Assembly: GCA_029747015.1 (NCBI GenBank)
Contig: JAKOGI010001564.1
Location: forward strand, 62,001 to 126,000
Source of the DNA: Carnegiea gigantea
Lineage: Eukaryota > Streptophyta > Magnoliopsida > Caryophyllales > Cactaceae
Direction of reading: 5' to 3'
Length of the DNA: 64,000 bases
How positions within the stretch are numbered: the first letter of the stretch is position 1; the number at the start of each line of letters is the position of its first letter. A model generated the notes under the pieces. The model ran no database searches. It was not told the origin of the DNA and worked only from the letters and a program-made list of their open reading frames with translations. This document shows positions 48,195-60,500 of this stretch, in pieces. A program made the position numbers and the translations under genes.

Positions 48195-48979
48195 TACAAG
48201 TCTACTTGTGAATACAATTTTTTTCCTTTTGATATCTGTCTTCCTTCACTCTTATGGTACACGATCCTCACTACATTTCTATGCGATCTGGATTACATAG
48301 CACCGACAACCCTATTACCATGATAGAAAGTCAATAAAATCATGGCATATATATACCCAATCAATTACTATTTACAACAACAAAAATAATGACAACATGC
48401 TTATTCTACTAATATATAACTGACATTTACTACCAAGTATGAGATACATGTATACCCAACTAGCTGTAGCGGTTTATCCATCTGAGATTTTTCTAATCCT
48501 TCCTCTTCATAAGCTCCCAAGCTTCATCATAGGCTTCAACCTTCATCAGAAACAGCATAGATGTAGAGAAATGGTTGGTGTGTTGCTGAAGTTGGACCAC
48601 TGCCTGCCTTGTCGCACTCCATTCTTCTCACCGATTTCTAGATTTGTATTAAAAATCACCGAATTCACCATAAATTCACTATACTTTCACATAAACAGTT
48701 GAGAGGTTGAGAGAGATGAAAGAGGAGAAGTTGTGTGCAAATGGATTAATGGAATTCCTAAGGTTTAATGGAGAGAGAGAAAGAGAGCAAACACAAAATT
48801 CCAAATATTCTTACTGCTTGCTCACTTTTATCTCCTCTAATAATTTCATTAAAGATAATTTGATAATTTACATTTCTTATTTAATTCCATCCACTTTTTT
48901 TCTCTAGCAATACTAAATTGTTGCAAAAAAATAATTTGGTTGCACTCTTTTTAATACATGACTTAGCTGTTTACTTCCC
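48195..48979 (-). repeat. Element C right TIR
   Basis: Uninterrupted inverted partner of the left TIR. The tip reads GGGAAGTAAACAGCTAAGTC on the minus strand against AGGAAAATTTACAGGTAAGT on the left. AAGATAAA (48,980-48,987) follows directly. Confidence 0.85.
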
Positions 48980-49163
48980 AAGATAAACATTCGAAGTCGC
49001 TGGCCCCTCCGCTCCTCTTCTTTCGTAAGACGGCGGTTCGTTGTTTTCGCAGGCGGGGGGGAAAAAAAAAACTGGCAAAAACCCTAGAGTATTAGAACAA
49101 TACCAGTCGTAGTGTATCTTTCCGGCGGGCAGGCAGTAGTGAATCAGCAGTTAATTAACGGCA
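48980..49163 (+). promoter_or_regulatory. Remaining proximal promoter and leader of the TRF4/5-like gene
   Basis: Only 184 bp separate element C from the ATG. The stretch is GC- and CT-rich at first (CCCCTCCGCTCCTCTTC) and has a telo-box core AAACCCTA at 49,079-49,086. Telo-boxes are common upstream of plant genes for ribosome production and RNA processing, which fits this gene. No clear TATA box is seen. Upstream host promoter DNA has been displaced about 14.5 kb to the left by element C. Confidence 0.5.
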
Positions 49164-50268
49164 ATGGAGGCGGTCAGCTACTCCTACGAAACCCTCAGCC
49201 CGCTGCTTCCCTCCTTCGCCACAGCCGCCGAAGACATCCGCCGATCTCCGACCACCGCCTCTATCGCCGGCGACGATCCCGACGAATATGTAGTGTTCCG
49301 CAACGAAATCTCTCTCTCCACCAATGAAGCCGCCGCCCCTGAGGCGGCCGCTCCTGATTTCTTCTCTCTGGACGTCAACGATTCTCCTGACAAGGTCATA
49401 CGCCCAACTCCTTCGCCGGTGGTGCAGCGAGAGGCAGACCTGGAGCGGACGCTTGAGAGTGGCTGGTTTCGTCCCAGTTGTCGGTTTAAGAGCCCTATGC
49501 TTCAGCTACATAAAGGTAATTTGGTGAAGATTTGTGGAAGTTTAGCTCGATTATGCTTGAAAAGTGCTCTATTTATAGTAATTAGGAAGCAATAAAATGA
49601 CTTTGCGTTGTTTCTTTTTCTTTTTTTCTCTTTGTGATTTCTTTTTGTGACTCGTCATAAGTTAGCGAGACGAGCTCCTTCTCCATGATTGTTTATGTTT
49701 AACTTGCGAATTTGTATGATATCGTGATGGTAATGAAAAGTGCATGTTGGTGGATATGGCATTCCAGCATGATAAGTTTTAAGTGCATGCATTCACAGTT
49801 GTTGGGTATTTGGAAAAACACTTGAATGTTGAGTACCTGAATTACTTGTTAAACAGAGTTGCAAGTGCCAAAATTTCTTATAGGCTTTGATGCAAGAAAC
49901 TCTTGTGGCTTGAGATGCCACAACGTTGTCCCTCGACATTAGCGCTATGAAGCTTGTCATTTTATTTTAGTTTGAACTAGAAGGGCCACTTTTGGTTAAT
50001 GGATTGGTGTACAGAGGATTAGAGAGAGTGGTTTAGGATGCAATTTTGGAGCATGGAAGGAATTATGGAAGTACACTCGTTATAGGCAACCTACAAGGTG
50101 CTGGTTTAGCATGATGAGAAAAGGATGGATCCTGATGCACAGCTATGCAAGTTGTCTTTGGTCACACATAAGAAAGGAAGATGTTTGGCACATTATTATT
50201 ATCATCATTATTATTATTATTGTTATTATTATTATTATTATAATATATACATATATGTATATGTGTGT

Positions 50269-50311
<43 letters not shown>

Positions 50312-50364
50312 TATATACACACACACATACATATACATATACATATACATATATATATATATAT

Positions 50365-50410
<46 letters not shown>

Positions 50411-53400
50411 TCCAGCAAATTTCTAACATTTTTATGGCAATTAGAGGCACATAATCTGAGCTTAGCTAAAGAAAGGCAATTGCCTGTTTGTGGTTTAAGC
50501 ATTGAAGTCTGTGTTCGAAATCTGAGAGTCCGATGGTCCCTAAATTGCAGTGATATGTCTTGGGAGAAAATGAAATGATAACTTACGATATACTTGATGA
50601 CAAATGATCTTGTAATGGACTTGCAGAACCATTCATTTATGCCTCTAAATCATTGTATATTTAGTTGGCGGTATTAGGATTTCCAAATAGGAATTGAACT
50701 TCACATTTAGAAGTTCCTGGGTTTGTAAGTGGCTGTCTTGACCATTAAGTAGATAAATAAATTAATCAAAACTTGAAATGCAGATATTTGTGTTACATGT
50801 TGTAAAATATTATTGCATTTAAGGGTGTGGTTGAATTTAGGTCGTTCCTATGTTGTGATGTTTTGCAAAAATTCATTCTATAGAATTGAGATGCATGGTT
50901 ATCTAAAAAATAGACCAATACCTACTCATTTGACCCCCGCTTTTTTTCCCCTTAGACATTTTGCTTGGTTTAGAGGAGGGTTGACAAGGCCTTACTAGAA
51001 CTTCATTATTGAATGTCTTGTTGGACTTGGTTGCAGGGATGACAATGGATTGAATTCGGATAGGATGTTGGAACATCCAAATCCGAATCCGATTACGTTT
51101 CGAATCAAAAAATCCGATCCGAATCTGATTCGGCAGACCGGAGGGAACCTACGAATCCGATCTCAGTCGGATCGGATTTAATTTGATTTGAATGAATTTC
51201 TTTTGCTCACAATAATTTTTTATTTTGTTTTTCCATCCAAACTTATTTTGTCTGCCTCACGTACGATAAAATATGCCTTTTTATAATGCCAAGCAAATAT
51301 TTGAACCTTTAATACTAAGTTAGGGAAGACTGAAAATGAGGCAAATGACGCTAATGACTAATGTGCAAAGATAGGGAGTCGGGCGGCGCCCGGCGGGCCA
51401 ACAACGAAGTCAGACTGGGGGGGAGAGAGGGAGGGAGGATAAGCGACTAATGGTAGTTGATGTTAGGGCCTTACAGTTGAGTTTGGAAGGTAGACTTTAG
51501 ATTTGCAAAATAAAAAAAATTTAAAGTAAAAATTTGGGGGTTGGGTTTGGAGGTTGAATTTGAAGGGCAGACTTTGGATTTGTAAAGTTTTAGATTTGAA
51601 TTTTAATCATTTTATAAAATAGTCGAATCGGATTGGAATATCGGATCGGATATTACCTTTCCTCCAAATCCAATCCGAATTCGACTCGGACTCAGATTAA
51701 TTTTGCCAGACTCGGACTCTAATATTTTTTTTTCTCGGATTTGAATTGGATATAGTTGCCATCCCTACTAGCTTGACGATTACTGGATTTGTGATTTGGA
51801 GGGACGTGAACTAGAAATTTTTTTTTCCCCCTTTCTCCCCCCTCTTTTTTTTAAGGGGGAATAGGGATGGCAACGGATTGAATTCGGATCGGATGTTGGA
51901 ACATTCGAATCCTAATTCGATTACGTTTCGGATCCTAAAATTCGATCTGAATTTGATTCGTTGGACAGGAGGAAACCTCCAAATCCGATTTGAGTCGGAT
52001 CGGATTGCAGTCGAGTTTAATCCAAATCAATTTCTTTTCCTCACAACAATTTTGTTTTGTGTTTTTTCATCCAAACTTATTTTCTCTACCTATCGATACG
52101 ATAACATGCGACTTCCTATCATGCCAACCAACTATTGCGACTTCCTATTATACCAACCAACTATTTGGACATTTAATATTAAGTTAGGGGAGACTGACAA
52201 TAAGGCAATGACGCCAATATGCAGTGATAGGGAGTTGGGCGGCTCCTGGCTAGCCGACGGCGAAGTCAGACTAAAAGAGACGAGAGAGAGAGAGGGGCTA
52301 AGCGATTAATGTTAGTTGATGTTGGAGACTTACAATTGAGTTTGGGGGGTTGACTTTAGATTTGTAAAATAAAAAATTTAAAGTCAAAAATTGGGGGTTA
52401 GGCTTGCTGGTTGAAGTTGAAGGATAGGCTTTAGATTTGTAAAGTTTTAGATTTGATTTTTAACTATTTAATAAAATAGTGGGATCGGATTGGAATATCG
52501 GATCGGATGTTACCTTCCCTCCGAATCTGATCCAAATTCGACTCGCACTCGGATTGTGTAAAGTTGAAGGATAGGCTTTAGATTTGTAAAGTTTTAGATT
52601 TGATTTTTAACTATTTAATAAAATAGTTGGATCGGATTGGAATATCGGATCGGATGTCACCTTCCCTCCGAATCCGATCCAAATTCGACTCGCACTCGGA
52701 TTATGTTTACTAGATTCGGACTCGAATATTGTTTTTCTCGGATTCGAATCGGATTATTTTGCCTCGGTTCGGATCGGACGTGCCTTGAACTCGGATGTAA
52801 TTGCCATCCGTATGAGTGGGTTTGGCTCAAGCATAACTCATGACAGACATAAACCTTGATGGGCTGGTGGGTTCGGCTCAAGCATAACTCATGGCAGACA
52901 TAAACCTTGATCGGATTAGAGTTTTGGATTCTAAATTGGGAATCTCTTTACGTGATTGCTTTTATCTACTGGCTCCTCTTGATCACCATTTATTTGCCTT
53001 CTGTCTTGTAGTTTGATACTCCTCTATGATTTCTTTCAATTGCTTGTTGGTTGGTCTGCTTATCTTAGATTTACATGCGTGATTATTTAGTACTGTACTA
53101 ACTTTTCGGCTGATACTATTACCAGTGGTTCTCCATATGTTATGCACCCTTCAATGTTTTATTCTTTTTTCAACTGATATCTGTATTGTGTAATATATAA
53201 TCTTGTTGTCACTAGTACAAGTACTATTGCTGTCATTGTTATGATTTTGTCACCAAATAGTTGTGCCGAACCCTCTCTCTGAACCCCTTAGTGGTGCAGA
53301 CGTTACTGTAGTTGGTCCTGTTGCCCCCCTCCCTGGTTTTAGTCCCAAGGGGAGCAATGTTGGTAGGAGCTAATGAGCTGTTAGGCCGGTGAACAATGTT

Positions 53401-54492
53401 CGCCCCCCTTCCCCAGTGTCTTGGTAACTAGCCCGTCCAGCTCACCATTTCCTTCTTAAAAAATGAACTTCGGGTTACTTTTTATGCTCTACTGCAGCAA
53501 GAGCCATAAGCGGTGGTGTTGCATGGTGTGCAGGGAATTCATATTTGAACTTCTGACAGCTGCAATGACATGACACTATCCTTGGTTAGTTGTTGATAAG
53601 ATCAGTTTGTAGCAAAGTCTTTGATACTCCGGGGCAGGGGATGTTTCATGCCTTTCCAGGACGCAGTCAATCAATTTGAATCTTATTACCCATTTTTCTT
53701 GACATCAACTGCGCTCTCAGGTCACTGAATTTTATTTTGAATGGTGCCCAAATTTTTGGTCCATAAACACTTTATGGAGACTTGGTTTTTCTTTTTAGAC
53801 CTTAAATTGTGCAAGATATTTAGCAAAATGTGTTAGTTTTTATGCTGCACACTCTAGTGTTCTAGTCCGAATAACACAGGTAGGTATGGTTTGTCAGGTC
53901 TCTCGTCACCTCCTTGGTTGTGTGAGGCTCAGTCTAATGTTGCACGCTATGTTGAACTTTGTGTCCTCATGTTCGTATGTGTCTTTCTTTCCTAAGGGGA
54001 AAAAATATTAGTAATAGTGCAAAATGGATGGATGCACAGATAGCATTCTACAAGGGCGTGTGGTGCCAATTATTCTTGCATTTTGTTTTTCGGTTCTGTC
54101 ACTTTGTGTCGCCGTAGCAGGGTGCAATTTAAATATTATCACATGGAATTGATACATGATGATGTATTAGCTAACCCAAAGGCTCTGATCTGGCTTTACA
54201 GAGATCCTGGACTTCTGTGATTTTCTCTCACCAACACCAGAAGAACAAGCATCACGGAATTCAGCAATAGAGCGTGTATCTGATGTTATCAAATACATAT
54301 GGCCCAGATGCAAGGTGCTTTTGCTTTTAGTAGCTGTTTTAACCATTGCCTCTCTTGCAATTTGAAGCTTCCCTGAATGTGAGCCATTGAAAAGATGCGA
54401 TTGCTGATTCGCAGGTGGAGGTTTTCGGATCATATAAAACAGGGCTGTATCTTCCATCAAGTGATATTGATGTATGTATGTATGTATGTATG

Positions 54493-54536
<44 letters not shown>

Positions 54537-57500
54537 AAAGGCTCATTGCAGGCTTAGTGACTCATTGCAGTTCCTAGTTGCATCATTTACTTCACAGTTG
54601 CTGCTACCATGAGATCTCTTGTTTCTATTTTGAATTTTTGGTTTGTCCAAGCTAGGTAAGTTTGTTTCTATGCCACATAGTTTGACTAAGTTGGACTAGT
54701 TAATGAGTTGCTGTCGATGCAGGTTGTTATTCTGGAATCAAATATCAGAACTCCGCAAATTGGGTTGCAGGCTCTTGCCAAAGCATTATCACAAAGATGT
54801 CTTGCAAAAAAGATCCAGGTCTATGTCATTTCAAGAATGAAACAGGACTACTACTGTCACCATACTGCTAGTATGAAACCTGTTTATTTTGTTTGTCATC
54901 AGTCAACATGCTATTAATTGATTCTCAGGTGATTGGGAAAGCTAGGGTGCCAATTATTAAATTTGTGGAAATGGAGACAAATGTTGCTTTTGATATTAGG
55001 TTAGGCCAATCTCTCTATCCCTACTCTTCTTTATTGCCAAGAGGGTAGCTGCTTGAATTCATTCTGTGCCTGTGTATACGTTTGCATTTAGTTTAGTGTT
55101 CATGTGAGAAGGTAATCACAATACTGCTCTGGTTTTATTTTGTCATGGTCGTGAGCAGTTTCAAATGCACTGTCCGTAGCATCCTATGGGTTGGATCATT
55201 CTCTCTCTCTTTTGTAACTCTTTTTACTGCCAAATTGTGCTTGCATCTATAAGAAATTCATGAAGATTAGTCTAATTGCAGTGTCTGATGCCGCTTTACT
55301 ACTATTTTCTTATTGAAATCCTTTCCTTAGATGTGGTGCGTTGTCAGCACTGGGTTCGACAGACTATAGATTATACGATTTCTCAAACATGCTGGATTCA
55401 AAAGAAATCTTTTTTATTTTTTACTTCGTGTGTGTGTGTGTGTGTGTGTCTTGTTGACCTTAGGTGAAGTATTTATTGTCCATACTATTGTCAGAGTTGC
55501 TGAGTATCCAATGCGTATCCTTGATTGACAAGAAAAGCAGGTAACACAGTTCGCAAGCATTCAGCTTTCGGGGGGAAAAGGGTTGTAAGCTGATGTTTGT
55601 AACAGTTCATCATACTCCTGGGCTATGGTCCTTTATTTTGGATGAATGGAGTGGTGTTTGTCATATCTTATGATAAGTTAGGCTTTATGTATGCATGTGC
55701 TTGAGATTTCACTTGTCTGTGGCTAAAATGCAATTTATGTATGTGTGTCATAGCGGTCATAATTCACGATCTTAGAGCACAGCAAATGCAACTAGTGATA
55801 ACTGCCTTCACCTCTCCTAGACCTAGTACATTTTCTTCCTAGGCCACCTATTTTCCCTCTTTGTGCCTGTATCACTGCTGACAGTAAAGGAAAGAGCTTT
55901 TAGGGCCGCCGGGGGGGGGGGGGGGGTTGGAGCCTGTGGTTGGCTCCTTTGACTAGTGATGGTGAGCTTGTGGGACGGTCTACGTGAGATTGATATTCTG
56001 TTGTAGTATTGAATGTAGCTGTGACAGGGCAATCTGTAACTAAGCCTTGGGTATGACTGTGGCTTGGTTGGGTTAGAGCAAATGTGGTAAACTTCATATT
56101 TTGTTTACTTTCCTATTTTTCTCCTCCAAAATGCTGCATGGGTAGCGTAGCTATATTTTGAGATGTGGCAGGCAGGCTACCTATTGATTTTGAATTATCT
56201 TATTGCAAGGTATTAGCAATGGGAGTATATACTGCTGTTTTGACTAGTGTGTCATAACATCTTATTAAGATTTGGCTTCCTTGTGTTGAATTGAGGGCTG
56301 AGTTCTTCAAACTAAAATAAAAAGAGAGGGAGGTTATTTACTTTTAGCAATTAACTTCATGTAAGCCTGGCAAACAATCAAGTCAACAACAATGACAACT
56401 ATGACAACTAGTGTGGGTACCGTCTTAGTGGTCTTAGCATGTAAGTAGAATTTTTCCATGCAAGCATAGAGATTGAATCTAAGAGACCCGTAGAAACAAA
56501 GCTAGATGGCAATTCCCCAAGATTCATCTCGAGCATGGTCTGAAGGGTTAGTTGTACATAAACTTTTTGTCTATAAGGAAAAGATAATATATTCAAGATA
56601 ATAAGGGCTATGTATAACAGAGGATGCCGAGGGATGGCATCCTGTTAAAGACTAATTACAACCCCAAAAAGAGGCTACCCACAAAATCGACCACGTGAAA
56701 CGGAGAGGAACAAATAACCTCCTCCTCCCGCAAGAATAAAGTCTTGAGCCACTCTTTTGACTGTTCAAGTGAAGTTTCCACCCCATCAAAAACTCTCCTA
56801 TTTCTCTCCTTCCACTTTTTAGTTGTAGATAGCCTTACCCCTATAACTGAATTCAATTTCATTAGGAGCTATGATACTGTGTATGATTGCAGAGTTCTAT
56901 CCATGTCTTTATGATGTGCTTCCTCTGGACAGCTGTCAGAGCTGGGTTAAATTTTTTTCTCAAAGTTTTTGCCATATTCTGCGGAACTGAATTTATTTGG
57001 AAGGAAATTTGTTTGATATGATGTTATTCGGCGGAGAAGCCTTGGTCTTCTGCTTACTTTTTTGGTGAATTTTGGGCCTGTTCTTTTCGTTGGGAAATAT
57101 GAGTTGGAAAATGGGTGAAGTTGACTAAGATTGGTTGAAGTGGGTTGAAGTTTATATTTTTTTGGTGAATTGGGTTGAAGTTGGTATTTTTTTTGTTGAA
57201 GTGGGTTGAAGTTGGAATTTTTTTTTTTTTTTTTTGGGTTGAAGTTGGTTGAAGTGGGTTGAAGTTGGTAAATTGGGATTTATCAACGAAAAGAACAAGC
57301 CCTTAGTGATTACGTTTTGCAACTTTATTTCAACATTTCTTCTTTGTAATTGTCGTCGTTTCCTCTCATGTGTAGCTTCTATTGTATGCTGCCTGATCTC
57401 TGTATAGGCTTTTCGTATGCATTATTTTTAGGTTTGTGGTTTGGTTCTTTCCTTCTTTTTTTTCCCTTTTTTGTTTTTCTTTTTTGGGGGGGGGGGGTTT

Positions 57501-60500
57501 AAGTTCTGCTTGCTTTGGTCTTTTGAAGCTTCTTTGTCAAATTCAGCCAACCAGCCAACAAACACAAAATAAGGGAGTATATGAGCTTAGGCTGAATTGG
57601 TTTAACTTCTGAATCTGGAGCCATGTTTTGTTGTTTTAAAGCCCAATTGCTCAGCTCTCTAGTGTCACCTCACCCTATCCAGGAAGTCTTTAGTCATGAG
57701 TTTCAGGATTCAGTGCAACCTGGTTTTTATGGGCACAAACCGAAGTGAGAAAGGAGAGGGCAACCACTTTAATTTCATCTTCGCTTTTAATTTTTCCCTC
57801 TATCACGGTTCTTTTAATTTTCTCTTCGTTCCCCACGTCCTGTGACCTCATTTCAAGAGCATCTAATCTGATGATCAACCTAGCAACCTGTTATTTTTAC
57901 TTCTCCTTTTCTCTCTTTTGCGTATTTAAGTCTTCGTCCCTTTATGATGCTACTTCATTCTTGACTTTGAAGCAAGGACACAAAATGCGGTCACAGATGC
58001 GCTATTGCTGTGTTGTGTTAATGCAGCAATTTTGTAGCAAATGTAGTTGTCGCGGAGTTAAAATGCAGGTCATTCAACTCGTATACCTTTCCGATGTGTC
58101 TGTTTTATTGTTGAACATCCTAATTTTGAATCCCATGCTTTTAAATTTTGTGTTTCCTCATTCTGTGTAATTTTGCCCACAGCACTTACTTTGTCTCACT
58201 TTCTCTGCCGATTTATCTTAGCGATGTGTTTAGGCTTGTGGACTTCAGTGCCTTGTTATACCTTGTCATTGTTACTTCATTATTCGGATTGCAAGGAAGT
58301 CTAGATATAAATTTTTTTCCTAATGAGTGACAAGGTACAGCAAAATGATTGCTGAACTAGTGAAAAAAAAATGCAAGATGGGAAAACCATAGGTGAGCAT
58401 GGGCCATCACATTAGGGATAAGTATAATTTTCTCCTAAATTTAAGGTTAGTTGGAGATTTGAATTATGAGAGGTAAATTTTGATGCGCCCTTCAATAGTT
58501 ATTGTGGGCGGAGGAGCAGTAACGCGACTTGATGCAAGGATTTTCTCCAGCTCTTAGAGTGCCCTTCTTGGCAATGGAGCAACATAGATTAGTTGGATGA
58601 GAGAGAATGAGCAGAGCAGTTAGCATTTCTTTGCAATTAAGTAAAACTCTGAGGTCATGCAAAAGTCAACCTGAATAATTTTATTGGTGCACTTTGGTGG
58701 ACTTGATTCATTTATGTTTGTGTTGGTTGATTTTGTTTCTTTCTCGCACATGGGCTGGTCAATGCACTCAGGCTGTGAGCTTGCTTAGTCCTGTTATATG
58801 CATCAGTATTATCATAAAACATGCAATACTGGGTCTGGTTTTATTGTTCTTCATCTGCTGATTAATCTGGTGAATCTATGTATTGTAGTTTTGATGTGGA
58901 GAATGGTCCCAAAGCTGCTGAGTATATCAAGGTTAGTTATTTCCATCTATTTACCCGCGTCCCTTTTTTAAAGTGACTTTTCATGTGACTAATGTGAGAA
59001 AAAGAGCTAGATACATTCCTTGTGCCTCTACTTTTGCCTTCTGTGTCGTTTTGATTTTTCCCTATGCTGGCCACTAAACTTGTCTTCTTGTGACTGCTCA
59101 GAAAACTTAAAGTTAGAACTCAGAGCTTCCACTCTGGGCTGTGTGAGCTGGAGCTCATCACATTCAATGGTTGCAACCTTTCATATGTTTTTGTGCCTTA
59201 TTTTGTCAGGACTGTGGGAGTTTCATCCATCTTTCCGTTGCTAAAGCAGTCATATTTTCTTGCTTTATTGACACTAGATTTATGAGTTATTGTTCTTTCT
59301 TGGACTTTTTTTGGAGGTCTGGTCTGCTCAAGTCTCAAGTATACGTACTCTGGCTGTATCTTTTAGTTCAGCCCCTCTAGGTTGTAAACCTACTTGTTAG
59401 GCAGTCTTTTGACTATTTTCTAGAATGAACCTGCCCTCATAAAAAATTACAATGCATCATCCAGGATGCCATATCAAGGTTACCACCCTTGCGCCCTCTC
59501 TGTTTGATCCTTAAAGTCTTTCTGCAGCAAAGAGAGTTGAATGAGGTAATATTCTTCGTTTCTTGGTATCTGCCAAGCTTGCTTTCTATTCTTGCTTAGA
59601 CGTTGAAATTATCTTTGGCATAATGCTCCCCTAACTATAGGTGTATTCTGGAGGGATTGGCTCTTATGCACTCCTTGCCATGCTGATTGCTATGTTGCGA
59701 GTAAGTAAAGCGCCTCATTGTTTGTGAATTGCCATAGCCTCTAGGGTAGCCTTGCTTGTGACACACTCATTCCTTGAAAGGATGAGTCTTCGGGCTAAGT
59801 TTTCTATTCGCTCTTTTTGTATGCATTTTAAGAGTACTGGGTGGGCACTTTAATACCTTGAGGCATGACATTGGATACTACAACAACAACAACAACAACA
59901 ACAACAAGTGTGGGTTCCTCTTTCGCGGGGTTTGGGGAGATCCAGATATAAGTAGCCTTACCCTTACGTACATGACTATGCGTAGAGATATTGTTTCCAA
60001 TAGACCTATATAAAAAGTTATAAGAAGATGTTTAGATGTTGAAAATTTGTTGGTAAAATAGTTTAGCAAATATAAGACCTAATCAGTAATCACTTAAAAT
60101 AACGTAAATTGACAAGAACAATAGATGAGGGGTAAGAGTTTTGCGTATCTTAAGCAGCAAGCGGTGACATGTCACTAATTTGGTCAATAGCAGTCTACAT
60201 TCAAACAATCGGAAGTGGAGGTGTAGTTGGGAACCACAGTTGTGAAGAGGGTACAACTCAAGTAATCAGATGTACGATAATATCCCTGCGAAGATCAGTC
60301 TACTAACTTACATGATTGTATCCCACGTAGGAAAGAACAATAGCTAGTATAACATAACAACAATCACTAATTAAACAAAAGCCAAAGGAAGCGTTAGAAG
60401 CACGCTATCTATGATTTGCAACTTTAATCCTAGATCTCCACATACTTCTATTTGGAGTCGTGTCCTCTGTTGGACCTACAACGTTCAAATCATTTATAAT

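Larger units (their letters stand above)
34443..48979. mobile_element. Element C: long-TIR Mutator-like element, nested with LTR insertions
   Basis: The left end (34,443-34,986 continued at about 39,719-39,979) and the right end (about 48,195-48,979) are inverted copies over roughly 0.8 kb. They share words such as AAGTCATACATTAAAAGG or its variant near the tip, AAATTATTAGAGGAGATA, AATTTATGGTGAATT and GGATCGTGTACCATAAGAG. An AAGATAAA duplication flanks it. Removing the two solo LTRs leaves about 6.8 kb. Only traces of coding sequence remain inside (a minus-strand fragment at 44,360-43,718), so it cannot move by itself. It ends 184 bp upstream of the host gene start codon. Confidence 0.85.
49516..54201 (+). 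other. Intron 1 of the TRF4/5-like gene (4.7 kb)
   Basis: It holds the compound microsatellite at 50,200-50,408, two MITE-like elements at 51,034-52,812, a short tandem repeat at 52,821-52,916 and a GC-richer patch at 53,260-53,370 with an open stretch of about 37 codons (PNPLSEPLSGADVTVVGPVA) that I cannot identify. The rest is AT-rich without features. Confidence 0.75.
55000..58888 (+). other. Intron 5 of the TRF4/5-like gene (3.9 kb)
   Basis: It contains a GT microsatellite (55,429-55,449), a run of 16 G (55,911-55,926), a minus-strand LINE fragment (about 56,640-56,862), a MITE (57,074-57,302) and a second G run near 57,486. The remainder shows no coding signal. Confidence 0.75.

Noticed and set aside
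34443..48979. Pack-MULE capture of a host gene
   Set aside because: No host-like exon is recognisable inside element C; the only coding trace resembles MULE-borne genes.
50111..50578. Open frames of up to 155 codons with Thr-His or Val-Cys runs
   Set aside because: Translations of the CA/TA microsatellite in intron 1, not genes.
53260..53370. Extra exon of the TRF4/5-like gene in intron 1
   Set aside because: The GC-richer open stretch does not fit the protein: exon 1 joins exon 2 in frame with the expected family sequence.
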